Shown here: piece after piece, positions 19,521-42,400 of the stretch
How positions within the stretch are numbered: position 1 is the first letter of the stretch
Layout of the letters: every line of letters begins with the position of its first letter
Assembly (NCBI RefSeq): GCF_036417845.1
Contig: NC_090012.1
Location: 1,054,001 to 1,118,000 of the forward strand
Direction of reading: 5' to 3'
Source: Apteryx mantelli
Lineage: Eukaryota; Chordata; Aves; Apterygiformes; Apterygidae
Length of the DNA stretch: 64,000 nucleotides
Translations under genes and position numbers: made by a program
Notes under the pieces: model-generated
The model's input: the letters and a program-made list of their open reading frames with translations, nothing else
Told to the model about the DNA's origin: nothing
The model's database searches: none

Positions 19521-22015
19521 GCTTGTACCGTACAAATACAAGGGCGGGTGAAAGCAGCCGGACGGACGCCGGGCGCTGCAGCGTCTCACCGCGCCGGGGG
19601 AAGCCAAAACACCGAATCTCACAACATATCTTACAGGGTCTCGTCTGCCGGGACCGGCACCACGGCAGCGCGCTCCCAGCTGCAGCCCGGCCGGAGCGTC
19701 CCCCTGCCCCGCTTGCTGCGTTGGTATTTTAAGTTAATGCGACTCCATTCGGGCAACTAGAAACTAAGTAAGAAAAAGCAAGTTGTCGTCTTGATTCCTC
19801 CCTTCTGGGAAAGGCAAAGGAAATGGCCCTGGCCACGGGGCACCGCTGGCCAGGCCCCGCAGAGGGCGATCCGGGGGGACGTGGGAGCCCGGCCCCAGCT
19901 GGGAGGGACGAGGCTCATCGACTGCTCCCGGGGCTGTGGGACAAGGCACCGGGTGCAGGATCCCGCCTCGAAGCCAAGCAACGACAGTGGCTGGACACCT
20001 CCGCGGCACGGTGCTGCCCCCAGGAGAGCCGCGGCCCCGGCCGGGCTGCCCCAGCTCACGCCAGGCAAGTGGGCGGCAAGTCCAGCTTGTCGCGGCCTGA
20101 CACGTTGGTGGTGTCTGCAGGCGATGACGACAGCAAGGGGACGCAGGCAGCCCTGCCCCATCTGCATCTCCTCTGGGAGAGGAGCGATTTGGCTGCACCA
20201 ACGGCTCCGGAGCGGCACAGCGGTGCACAGGGAGCACCATCACCCCGCGCCGGTACAGCCCAGCCCCGGCTCCCCAAGGATGCACCCAGGCGGCAGGCGC
20301 TGTGCACCAGCGCATGCACACGCAGCAGTGCATGCACGTGCAAACATGCACCGTAAGCGTGTGCATATACACACGTGTGCACAGGTGAGAGCAGGCAGGC
20401 GCTGGGGACCGCGGCGCACGGCCCCAGCGCTAGCGCGCAGAGGGGCTGCAATCCCCTTATCCAAACGCGCCGCCGGAGAGGGCTGCGCATGCGGCACGAG
20501 GCCCTGAGGGCCAGGAACTGTCCGTTCGGCGCAGATCCATTGCCGGCAATGGAGCCGCGCGAGAAGAAAGTCAATCCTGATGCTGGCAGTCGAGAAGGTT
20601 CACGGAGGGGGGACACTGCTGCCGCGCCGGCACTCGCGTGGTACAAAACAACCATCCCTCAGCAACACTGCCGGGGAGGGTCGATGTCTCTGCTCTTGCA
20701 TTTAGGTAAAAGCACCGTTTGCCAGAGCTGCCAAGGAAGGACGTCCCCCCGCAGCTGCGCCCCACCGCAGGACGAGCCCCAAGGCGCTCGGCCCCGCGCC
20801 GTCGAGCCTTTCTGCAGGCGCAGGGACGGGGAGGCAGGAGGGAAGGGCGGTCGCCCCCCAAGCCGGTGGTGGGGACGGGGGTCCTGCGCCGGCCTGCTGT
20901 GACAGACAGCAGGGCCTGGGCGATGCTGGGTGGCAAGCGGGGACCCCCCGCCTGCGGATGTGCAGCGCCGCCGCCCCTTGCTTTAAGGCAACGAAGAAGA
21001 AAAACTATTGCTTGTACAACCGTCCGCGCCTTCGAGGGGCTCCCGCCCCACGCGGGGCCTGCTCTCCCCCAAACCCGGCGGTCCTCGCAGGGGTGACAGG
21101 CAGGGCTGCCCCCTCCTTCCCCCTCGCCTTTCTGCGGAAAGGGCAGGCTCTTCCCTCGGTGCCAGGCTGGCCGGCTCTGGCGAGGGGGGAACTCGTGCCA
21201 GGGAAGAGGCAGCCTCCTTCCGAGGCACAGATTTTGGGGCGTGTTGGGTGTTTTGCAGTCTCCGCAGGTCCCCCGCAGGGGCCAAGGTGAGAGATCAGTT
21301 GCAAAGGTTTTAGCAGGCCGAGGAGCGACGCGCGCCGGGACAGTGGCACTCGCAGCACGAAGTCAGCGTCCTGCCCCGGCGGAGCTGCCCACCCTCCCCG
21401 GAGTCTGGGTGCTGGGGGCTCCACCACCCCCCTGCCCCGCTCCGGCATCGGGTCACGTCCAACAGGAATACCTCGGCGAAACGGAAGTTACTTTGTGATT
21501 CAGAGCTGGGAGAGAGGTTTCGCTTCCACAGGATTCGTCTCCACAAACCTCCCTTCCTGCATTCGAAACGGCAGCGTCGGGGCGAGAGCCCATTGCTCCC
21601 GGCGGGGCACGGGGGCCGGCAGCGTTTCCAGCGAGAGAAAGGCCACAGAGGGGGGCTCTGTGGGGGTGGTCGTTCAAAAAGCTGCGAGCACTTCTAGGAG
21701 TTTTAAAAAAAAAAAAAAAGTAATAAAATAAAATAAAAGCAGTCCTACACTAGGGGACGAGGCACAGCGTGGTGCCAGCTGGAGCCGTGTAGCAAGAGCA
21801 CTTTGTTTGCAGCAGTATGGCTTCCAAAAGGCGATGCCGCCGTTCTCGCCGCGCGGCACCATGCCCGCGAGCTGGAGTACGGGCTGCCAGGGGCCGTGTC
21901 CCCGCAGCCCTGGCGTCCCAGGGGACTACAGCACTGAAGAGAAATCCACATGACCAAACCCAAAAACGTCCTCCTCTCCTTGGAGCCCGAGTCCCCGCCA
22001 CAGAAACGCTGCTGG

Positions 22016-31376
<9,361 letters not shown>

Positions 31377-34300
31377 GATGGTGCCACAGGCTCTCGCCTC
31401 CTTTCCGCGGCAGGACCTGGGAACCAGCTAATGCCACCGGCTGCAGGAGGAGCGGTGCAAGTAGGCACAACCTGCGGGAGAAAAGACGCGCTTGCAAGAT
31501 CTGACCACAGCCCGGGTGCAGCCAGCAAAGCTCCTCCAGGGTTTCACCAGCTTCTGCCTGCCCTTCTGTCCTTTCAACGGCAAGATGAAGCTGCTGCTTC
31601 AAACTTGGGAAGTGCTTTCCAGTCAGCTCCGTGCCAAGAGCAGCTGCACCGGATGGTAGGGGAGCACGGGATGCCTGGATTCACGCCGGCACTGCCAGAC
31701 CCCCCCCCCGCTCTTCTTGCACGGCAGGGATGTACCCCGAGAGATGCTCTCCTGCCCAGGAGATCTTCTGCAGCGACAGCACAGGTGGGAGGACTTATGC
31801 AGGGCCTCACCTGGACACGCAGGTATGCGCCAAGTCTGCACACGTTTCTGCACGAGCCCACAGCGAGGCAGCGGCTCTCACGCTGGCAAGGGGAGGCAGC
31901 CAGCTTCAGCACGAAGCCACCCCCACGCGACGATTAAGAACTCCCCCACTGCAGCAGAGCCGGTTTCCATAAACACAAGTCAAAAATAACCAGGCGGCAC
32001 GTCTACAAATGCACCTGGAGATGAAAGGATGGATGTGGAGCCCCTGGACTCCGGCTATCTGCTCAGAACCGCCTAGGTGTTTACACCTCTATTTTAAATG
32101 TCCCCTTCACCCTTATCTGGCCACAACACTGTGCGCTACCATCACAAATGATAGAAAGCCTTGGGAGATAAGAAGCACTAATTGCACATGCTCAGATCAA
32201 AGACGCTGCTGGGGAAAACACACGCACACCACAGGCGAGAGCCCTTACAAAACAAACAGCTAGAGAAAGATTAATCGGAGTCACCTGACGGGATTAACTC
32301 CTGGGGCAGAGCCAGCCCCAAAATGCTGCCAGAGAGGGACACGGGAGAACGGACTCTGCCCACGGCGCAGCCAGGACGGAGCCGGGGAAAGGGAGCCGAG
32401 CGCAGGGAATGCGCCCCGTCCCGGCCGCGCGGTCCCCGCATGCAAGACCACGGCCGGAAGGGATCATCTCCCCAAGGACACGCGTTGGAGCCCGCGGCAA
32501 GCTCCCCAGGCAGGAAGCCGTCTCCCAAACGCTCCGGAAAGAGCCCGCAGCTCCATCCCTGGCTCCGAGGCGCAGCACCCCCCTGCTCCAGGGCAGCCCG
32601 ACTTCCGCCTGGCGGCTTTTTGCGAAGCTGTGGAGAGGGTGGGAAAACGGGGCAGCAGGGCCGCGCTGGGACTCAGCGATCCTGCTCAAACCCATTAAAG
32701 GGCGCTTCCCGGGTTGACACGAGGACAAAACGCACGGTGCGTAGCCAAGAAACGGCGTGGGAAGGTAAACACAAGCAGCACCGCAGGCCCACAGGCTTTC
32801 CGGCATCTTAATTCGCTGGACACCCAGCGATCGAGCGCAGTGCCACCTCCTCCGGGCTCCCCAAAGTCACCTTGGGCTCGCTCCCGCCGGCCTGCCCGAC
32901 CCACTCGCTTACACCCGCCCGCGGCTCGAACACAGCACGACACGCAGTGACAGCGGAACAGCCCCTCTCGTCCGGGGACAACCACTCGGGGAACACCCTG
33001 CCCACTGCCTGTGTCCTCCCAGCACAGGGGTTCAGGCGTCCGAGCAGCATCCACCCTTGCCTACGCAAACCGAGCCGGCGCTGAAGACGGGAGACTGAGC
33101 AAGAGGATGGGAACAACACAGCCAGATTCACAGCGTATGAGCAGGAACGCGAGAGCAGAGATGAACACGCTGTAAGCGCCAAACCACGCTTCCGCGGCAC
33201 AGTGCTCTCCCGTCAAGCCCGAGCTAGTTCACAGATCCCTCCATAGCTTAGCGCAAGTGCTTTGGATCCGACCCAGTATCCGTAACTCCCAGACCTCCCG
33301 ACTAATTTAAAACCTCAGTTGTTTCACCTGCAGCTCACTGTCTCCAAACTATTTCCCTGCCTCAAGTCTCACCTTTAAGGCTCCCTCCTCGCACAGGGCT
33401 GGAGGCACATCCTGCTTCGCCAGTCGCTGCTCTCGCCACCGCCGCGGACGAGGATGTTTCCAAAGGGGACTTATTCAGGGGGAGGCGGGGAGAGGAAGGG
33501 AAGCAACGGGTGAAATGTCACGGCCTGGCTGTTTGCTCAGGCTCCCGGGAACTGCGAGCGGGAGCAACTGTTGCTGCGGCTGCTCCAGCGAAAAGCTCCG
33601 GCCCATTCAGCGAAAGAGCTGCACAGCTCGCCAAGAATTCCTTGGCGTCACAGACCTTCTCCCCTTGCCAGCTCTCCAAATCGGCTCAAGTACCCTCAAA
33701 TCCTGACACTTTCCCCTGGGAAGTCGCCGGCGACGCAGTACAAAGCTTCGCCCCCTTCATTCCGGCACGCGAGGGCAGGCAGAGCAGGTGGGAGAAGGGG
33801 CAGGTTCCTCCCTTGCTCCTGCTCGCCACGTTCGTCTGTCCGGCAGGCTGGATCGTTCACCTGCGGTCCACTCTGGAAAGTGTCTTCCCATCAGCTTCCC
33901 TGACACCCGAGAAAACCCCACACGAGCATCACGACTAACACTGACGGTCACAAGGGGAAGAACTCGCTTTGACCCCATTGCAAATGAGGCCCTGCCACGG
34001 CAAAGCAGCTAGCTCGGATTCCTGAGCAAAACCAAAGCAAAACTGCAGATGACACCTACGCCTTGGGCACCGCTGCGCAGTCCGGGGGGCTGCAGGCACT
34101 GGAAACACAGCTCTGGCAATCGCAAGCGCTTGGGAATCCAAGTACATTGCTGTAAGGCAAGTGTTATTTGCATCACTGTATACAGGGAATAAAATAAATA
34201 AATAAACCCCCCAGAAGCCAAAGACAACAGGAGTCTCTGAAGCACTTACCAAGCCCTTTGAAAGCAGAAACCGCTAAGCAATTTGCTTATGGCTGAACTG

Positions 34301-37300
34301 AGCCTGGGGAACGATGGATGCAAACCCCGACGCTCCCCATTCCTGGCTCCGAATTCAGACCCGGCACTCGCTGCTGGGTCTCTCCCAGCAGAACGTTACC
34401 AAACGCAGCAGAACGGCGAGGAGTGCTTTGTTTACAATTAAGGTACACAAACAGAAAACGAGCAACTCAGCCCTGGGCAAATACAGCATCTGCAACCGCT
34501 CCTTGCCCGGGATGTGCAGGGAGAGCCGTGAACGAGCCTGGCCCGCTCGGGGAAGAGGATTTGCACTGTGCTGCCAGCATGTAACGGCGGACAGAAACCG
34601 GGGACGGGGGACTCCGCTGACGGCGGCGGACGAGTTTATGCAAAACTGCCACCGCGCACTAAGCAACGGTGCGCAAAATTCAGCAAACAGAGCCGGGTGT
34701 TGCAATCGGGTTTTGCTCACGGACGCAGTAGTGCTAAAGGTTCAAAAGGAACGCCGGACGTAGTGACGGCATCCCCTCTCCCGGCGGGCTGGAGATAACC
34801 CTGAGCACACACAGCCTCTCCCTGCCCCGCGAGCGAGGCTTTCCCCATGCTTCCCAGTGTTAATATCTTATAACACATTAACGTGCTGCAGAAACAAGGC
34901 AGGGAAGCCTGCTGCTGAGGGCACCACGGGGAGACAACGCTAGCTTACGTCCCACTAAAAAAAAACAACAAACCAAAACACAAGTGCAATAGGCAGCCCT
35001 GAAGCTCTTGCACTGAGAAGGGAGAACTTTCTCTTTCCAGCCCTTTTCAGCCCATAAGGACCAGCCCCACAGATCTGGGGAGCGGATGCCCGTACAGCAA
35101 GTAATGCAGCAGGTCCACTTTGAGCTCATACCAAACTTGGAGATTTGCACAGGAAAAAAAAGTCCAGATAAGTATTTTACAAAGGAAAGAACAACTTGAA
35201 CCCATTTTAATGAACAGGCAGATCAAAGTGCCAAAACGTTGGTTAAAGTAGTTTGAGTCGAGAGCAGAGCTCCAGCCAAGTGCTCCCTCCCAGATCAGCA
35301 GCGAGGCCCCTGGAGAACTTGGGTCGCCTCCTGCAAGACGCCTCCTCCGACCGCGCACATCCCAAAGCGCTTCCACGCAAGGGTGAAGGTGCAACCTGCA
35401 TCCGACGCAGCCAACCCCGCCTCACCCCTCCCTAAACCGGGGCACAGAAAGGGGTACAGCAACCGACTCGCAGCGGAGCAGAGCAAGCAACGGCTCCGGC
35501 CCAACGGCAACCGTTAATCTTGGAAGATTATCAAAATAGGTTATCAGCAGCGATATTTCCAGCGCGCTTCAAGATCGCACAAGGATCTCGGGACAGCCAA
35601 GCCCCCGAAAGGCCACGGGCTTTGCCAAGTGCTCCATCGCACAGCGGCCGCTTGGGGAAAGCGGCTCTCACGCAGGGCTGCGTCGTCTTCTGAGCTAAGG
35701 GATGCTCAGAGAGCACCCAGAGCAAGAAGCGGCAAGATCTTCGTTAGAGCTAACCAGGTGCAAACCAAAACCTTGCTGAAGACGGCAACACAGAAACACC
35801 GCAAGGTCATAAGACAGCGTTTAACCAGTCTGGATCTTGCATTTAGACCATCACGACTGTGTCCAAAACACAGCTAAAAGCTTAACTGTTCTTGCGCTGC
35901 AGGCTTATCTCCCTTCGGGAGATGCAAAAAATTACACGATCACACCTGGCCCTAGTTATACCTGTGGCCAAAAAAAAAAAAGAAATCCCAGGAGAATACG
36001 GCTGCACTTTCAGAAGCTTGTAAGGCCTCTGACAGCTTTTTTCATACTGCTGAAACCCAATCTATTCCCCCAGCACCTCTGCCAACCTCAGAGCAGCCCA
36101 CGCCCCCATCCCACCGAGCCAAGTACGAGCACAGGGCAGGGATGAAGGCGGATTTGCGTTAATATTCCAGGCCATGCATTTCAGCCCAGCCAAACATCCG
36201 TCAGGGCAGCTGCCGCCGAACGAGGCGGGCCCGAGTGCCGACCGCGTCCTAAACCACAGCACCCAAATCCGGCAGGACCCGCCAGCCAGGCTCCCCCCGG
36301 CTTAGGGGCTCCAAATCTGGAGTCGCTTAAGACTCCCTCCCCAAAGGGTTTGCGATCCAGGACCGGTCACTGCTTATCCCCAGCGTCCGAGTCCAGCGCT
36401 CGTGCCCGTGCTCGCACGCGCAGCAAGCCTACAGAAAGCGTTCGCGCTCAGCAGCTTCTGGCGACCTGATCCCATGAGCGAGTTCAGCCCCACGTAACGT
36501 CAGGCACCGTTGTGCAAGCGGGGCCTCGCGCGCCCGAAATTCCCGTGGGGGTTTTGCAACCCTCTGCCCTGGCCGGGCCGCCGTACCCAGCACGAAACAC
36601 CAAGCGGCTCTCCGTTCTCGGGCACCCGCTGGCATTTGGAAATGGGGAAAAGAAAAAAGCAGCCAAACAACTGCCAGCCTTGGCCAAGCTTTGAAAAAAA
36701 CAGGAGCTATTACCAGGTCAAAACGGCCAAAACCCCGAGCCAGGCACCCGCGACAGCAAGGAACCGGCCAGCAGCAAGCCGTGCTGCCAGGACTGGGCTA
36801 TTGATTTTCAGATGGGAACAAGCTACCGTTTCTTCAGCTCTCGAGCACCCAGCCGAGCCGATCCCTGGACAGATCCTCTCCCAGACAGCGGCTCTGGCAA
36901 ACAGCTCGCCTACGTAATTAAGAGGGAAACAAAACAAAAACATCGCTGCAAGAGAGAAGCATGCAAAAGGCCAGGGTGGCACAAGATGTTTTCAAGTGAG
37001 AGGTATCACTCCCTTTATTCACGTGCGAGCGGGGCTGATGACATGTTTTCTGGAAGAGGCAGCACAGAAAGTGTCTGGAATTAATATCCGTACTGTCCTG
37101 AAGAGGCAGAGACGAGACCGACTGCAACCAGCATCCCGCAAGGATTCAGGGATCCGGACCAGAACGATCGCTAATGGACATGCCACACACAAGATCACAA
37201 GACAGGCTTTAAAATCACATTAAAGGTTACTAAAAACAGCCCCCCAAGGGAGCGACTTGACAGGTAGTCTCCCGAGCCTGCAGCATTTTAGGGTCACAAC

Positions 37301-39109
37301 AGCGTCAGCTCATTCTGCAGCACAAAACCCATCTCCACTCTCCTGGAAATCATCCAGAGGCTACAGTACGCATCTCACGTTATCCCGGCCGAGCCGTGCT
37401 GCCCCGCGCCAAACACCCCCCGAAGAACAGAAAGACGCTCTGAATTTAACAGCACAGGACAGCCCTGGCCAAGCAGCCAGCAAAAACGCATCTGTCACAA
37501 GCGAAGCAGCTTCCGGAGTTAAAACGGAGCAGGGAAGCGTCAGGAAGAGCCTTGCTCGCAGAGCTGCAGGGCGACGTGGTGAAGCACGGGCGATGGACCC
37601 TCTCCTCGCTCCTCCGCTCGCTGTGCGGCTCCAAAGGAGCAGACCACCCCGCGGGGCTCGCGCAACGCCCTGAACCCACATCATACGCCCCGAAACGCGG
37701 TAGCATTTACAGGCGACTTCTGCCTTGCAAAAAAAATTGCCATAGATAAATCACCGAAGTGCCTGCAGGCTCTGGTAAGAAACTCGGTCTCCATGGAAAT
37801 AAAGTCGGCAGTTGAGGTTGAAAAACGCCTTCGAGAAGGACCTGCTCCGACGGCTCAGACTCAGGTCAGAGAGCTCGACCAGCCGTTGCTGCCTACAGCC
37901 CGGCTCCTTCTAGACGACGAGCAATTCAATTTCTCCTCCGCGGCGCAATTTCCTAGCTAAAGGCCTGCACAGTCAATACGTTCACTTAATCTACAGGATT
38001 TTTTTTTTTTCTTTTAAAAACAAAAGATGAATTGTCAAGCACAAAGCGGTAATGCTTTGTCCTACAAAAAGAGATCACTCCTTCAGGAAGGCACCAAAAA
38101 TACAGAGCAGCCGGACAAAGCCCTCACGCAGTAGAGCTGCCCGGCCGGGTGTCCTCTCCGGCGGCCGGTGCCACCGTCATCCCTTCCTCTAGGGAGCTGT
38201 GAGCCCAAAACACCTTCTTTTTCCGGCAGCCGGGGTGAAGGCAGCCCCGAGGCTGGTCCCTGTCGCCGCCTCCAGGCTCGGCTCGGCGCGGGCAGCGGAG
38301 CACTGGGTTGACCGGCGGGTGACTTGGCTGAGCACACGTGAAGCTGTTCACACGCGTCAGGACGTGCCGCAGAAGGGAGGCAGCTCTCTCCGGCAGAGGG
38401 GGAGCTCACAACGGTGGGATACGCTCCCTGGTTCAGCGGGGTTTGGGGCGGAAACGGCCTAGGTACGTGCAGCTATTGCACGGACCATAACAAGGAGGCT
38501 GCAGAAGCAAAGGAACCGGCCAAGCACCAGCTCCGTGGGGAGATCTTTGAGCCAGGGTCACCTCCTTTCCCAGAACTGCGCCTGGTCCCCGTGGCGTCCC
38601 AAAGCACCTGGGACATGTGCTCTGGCTCTCAGACACGTAAAGGTCTCACCGAGCGGCTTGTACAGTCACTCACGGTTCGGGGCGTCTCCCGGCCACAGAG
38701 GAGAGCTCTCGACAACGTTTCACCAGCGCCTGGAGCAGACCCCTGCAAGGCTGCTCTTCCCAGGGCCCTGGGAAGAGCCCTGCTCCTCTCCACAGGCACC
38801 AGACGGGCTGTCAGGAGCGTGGGTTTATGGACGGGTTCGGCTTTTCCTCGCTGCGGCTTGGCAGTTACTAGAACAAGAGGTTTAATAAAGCAGAAGTGAT
38901 TCCAGCGGATTGTCCGATATCCAGCATCCTTCTCCTGGCAACCTCTCCTACTGTTCCTTGTGCAGCGCAAACAGGAGTTTATTTTGCTCTCCACAAAGGC
39001 AATAAAATGCACCTATTTACCAGTTCTTTGGCCTTCTGGGACACCAGGGCACTCAAGAACAGAGGGCTGGGGAAAAACAAGCCGGGATGCACATACGCAC
39101 ACAAGCGTC

Positions 39110-39430
39110 CTGCAACGCTGGAGAAGCCTAGCGAGGCTCCGAGCCTCGGCCCGGCGCAGGAGCCGGAGCCCACGATCCCACGCGGCGAGGAGCTGCGCCC
39201 AGCCCGCCCGAACGCCGCCCGCTCCGCCACATCCTGCGCCGCGGCGGCGGCATCGCGCGCGGCGGTCGGCCAAACAGCTGCAGCGTCGACGTGAGGAAAG
39301 GAGGTTTGCGATGGGAGGAGAAAAAACAACAAACCCGCATGTGCCTGGCTGACAGCGCGACGGCCGCGACGCAGAGCTGTTTGCTTTCGGCTTCCAGGCT
39401 CTCCCGTACGCGGCAGCCTCGCGCTCACCT
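39110..39430. promoter_or_regulatory. CpG-rich block inside AKT2 intron 1
   Basis: A short stretch of very high CpG density (CGCGGCGAGGAGCTGCGCCC, GCATCGCGCGCGGCGGTCGG) stands out from flanking intron DNA and is followed by a donor-like GTCGACGTGAGG on the plus strand. An alternative AKT2 promoter or an enhancer is possible. Neither can be shown from sequence alone. Confidence 0.35.
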
Positions 39431-42400
39431 GTGTCGAGAGACGCCTGGTACAGAGGGTGCCTGGTCACCCCTGACTCACTGCTGGGGAAAACGGAGCCTA
39501 TCCAGAGCCACTGCGCAGAACGTACCGCTCCTCCCGCTTTGATCTACCTCCAGCCCGGGCTCCTTCATACTATTCGACACCAATTTAACTTACTGGAATT
39601 ACTGTGAAACGGGCGCCATGCAGCCAACTCTGGGCTTCTTTTTACCTGTTACAGCAACACCGAGGAGCCCTGCCGGGCAGATGCTGCGTGCACACAGCGC
39701 GACAGAAGCACGCGTCCTTAGAGCGGGCCAGGAGGGACCCCGCTCCCAACCCGCGCACCAAGGACCAACGTCTCCTGGTTTAAGCAGCTGTCCAAGATGC
39801 GCTGCAAGAAGTCTCCTTCTCACAGGTATTTCAGAGCTGCAAGTACCTCAACAGACCTGATTTCTACGCACTTGACGTGACACGCAGCTCTAAGACACAG
39901 CTCCCATGAAATGGGCCAAAGCACAAGCGCCAAGTAGCACAAAAATGGGCACCGAGTCCCCTTAATTGGAAATTTGCAGGCAGTTCAGTGCTAAAACTTA
40001 GAATTCTTTCCACGCTAGAAGCATACACTGAAGGAAAAAAACAAGCAGCACTGGGTAGATTTGCCTTTTAACTCCTTGGAGAAATAAAAGTTGCATTAAC
40101 AACTTTAACACACCGTGACTGATGGCTTACCTGAGCATCACCAAAGCAATGACATTCAACATGATCGTTAATGACAGCTTCAAAGGAGAACGGGGTGGGG
40201 TAGCCCCTCTCCCCATCACGAAGCAGAATTCAATCATCACGACTAGGTTTGGGAGACAAAGACATTGCTGAAAGCAACGTGCCCCTGCTCAACTCCATCC
40301 CACCGCCGCACCAGCCGAAGGGATGCGCCGAGCAAGTGTCCTCGAGGGCTCATTAACTGCTGCAGAAGGAAGGGCAGGGAGAGCCAGGCCCTGGTTATCA
40401 CTTATGCCCTCTTCAACCAAGCTAAGGGGTTTAAAGCGAAAGCCTGGAGTTGGATACGACCGGCTCTGCAGCTGTTATTACCACCTTTCTGCAGGTACAG
40501 CTCTGCAGAAGACCTTGCACACACATGGCACAAATCTGCGTCCATCAGCGATTTAAACCAGCGGTCTGGAGCCTGGACAGCAGCGACCAGGGTTTGAGCA
40601 TTCGTTCCTCCCTAGAGCTCCACGCGAGGGCTGACCTCCAGCAGGAGCACGGGGCAGGAGAGCACAAACATCTTAAATCACCGCAGGAATCACCAGGACG
40701 CGTGTCGGTGGGAGCGAAGCGGAGGACGAAGGCCGGCGCAGGAACTTGCGAGCCGCCCGGCTCCCGGTCCCACATCTGCTCCATCGCACTGCCCACGTCA
40801 TTAAGGGAAACCTCCATCTGCAGAGCAGAGACTTTGCCAAGCGGATTTCAGGACTGCGTGTGGCCACGTGCAAGAGGCTGGGAGATTCAACAGCAAATCT
40901 CAAGTGAGGATAAAGCATCTCCATGCTGCAACTAAGAGGTCATGGGTTTCAATCCAGGACTGAGAGAGAACATTGGATCCCAGGGAAAAAAGAAAAACAA
41001 ACAAACAAGCAACAATACTTGATGCTGGATGTAAACCCTTTCTTTACGCAGAACACGTGGCAGCGCCCAACACTAAAAGCAACAGAAACGAAGGTGTGCC
41101 AGGCTTTGCAACCAGCTCTCAAAGTTGCCTTGGTACCTAATGGACAGGACGGATCAACTCTCCTCGCGGCAAGCCTGTCCCTGCTCCCTGCAGACCTTGG
41201 CTGGGACGGCACAGCACAGCCCGCTCAGAGAAATAAAACCAAGGAGATGTCCTGTCTGCAGCTCCAGCGAGAAGCGAGCAACCCTACAGTCACAACTGCA
41301 CCATCAGCAAGGCTCAAGCACAGAGCAGGACCGTCCACAGCGGCAGGACGGAGCCGATGCGACGGGTCCATGCCGAGGCCAGGGCAAGGCTCGAATCTGC
41401 GAGCAGAGACAAAGCGCGACGAGGTGCAGCCACCACATCTGCTCTCTGCAGTGACCCCCACGTTTCAACACGGTCCATTGTGCGTTTGGTGCTGAAAAGG
41501 CAAATTTTAAATGCCGCAAACGTCCAGGGATTTCTGGCTGCAGAAGAGAGGGGCCACACACTCCGGCAGGACGCTGTTTACCAGCGGAGAACCCTCAATC
41601 CAATTGCCTGCGCAAACAACTTGGTGCTAAACACCCAGGGTGTTATTTTAGAAAGGGGAAGTGTGGCCTAGATAAAGCACCACACAAGGAGAACCAGAGC
41701 TCCCGTTAGTCTCGGATCTGCCATCCCTCCGCGCTCCCAAGACGGAGGGCGACGGCTGTACGGCCTGGGAACGGACTTCCAGCTTTGCAGCGCAAGTCCC
41801 AGCCCTGTCTATGCCTGAGCTTCCCATCTTCAAGGGGAAAATCCTGCCCTCCCAAACAAGGATGCTGTTATATTCGCATTGCTCAAGACACGCAGACAAA
41901 AGCTGCCTTACAGGTGCCAGTTAATGCTCTGTGCTGCCCACTGCATCGAGGACGCACATCCAAGTCCAGCCGAACGTATTCCCAGCCACCCATGCAGGCC
42001 ACCGAGCAGTCGATTAAAAACATCTAACCCAGGTAAACACGGCCAGGAAGTGACACACGCTGCAACAGCCTGCCTAACCTTCATTACCGATGTGCAAAAT
42101 ACCCAGCCCGGGACAAGTCACAAGATGTGTCATTTCTTACTGGCCACATTACAGGGCCAGTGCGTTTCCAAGCCAGCTTTTCAGGAACTTAAATACTGCC
42201 TGCCTCTTTCAACACTGATGCCTATCAGATGAACACGCTCCCATCGCGCCCGAGTAGGCTGAGCCGGTGGCACGCGGAGGCCGCTGTAGGCTGAGCCTTT
42301 GAATTAAGCATCAGAGCGAGGCAAATATGTTGTTTCCAGCAAGCTCCAAGCATCATTCTTTACCTCTAAATCTGAACATTCCCAGACGTGCAGATTCACA

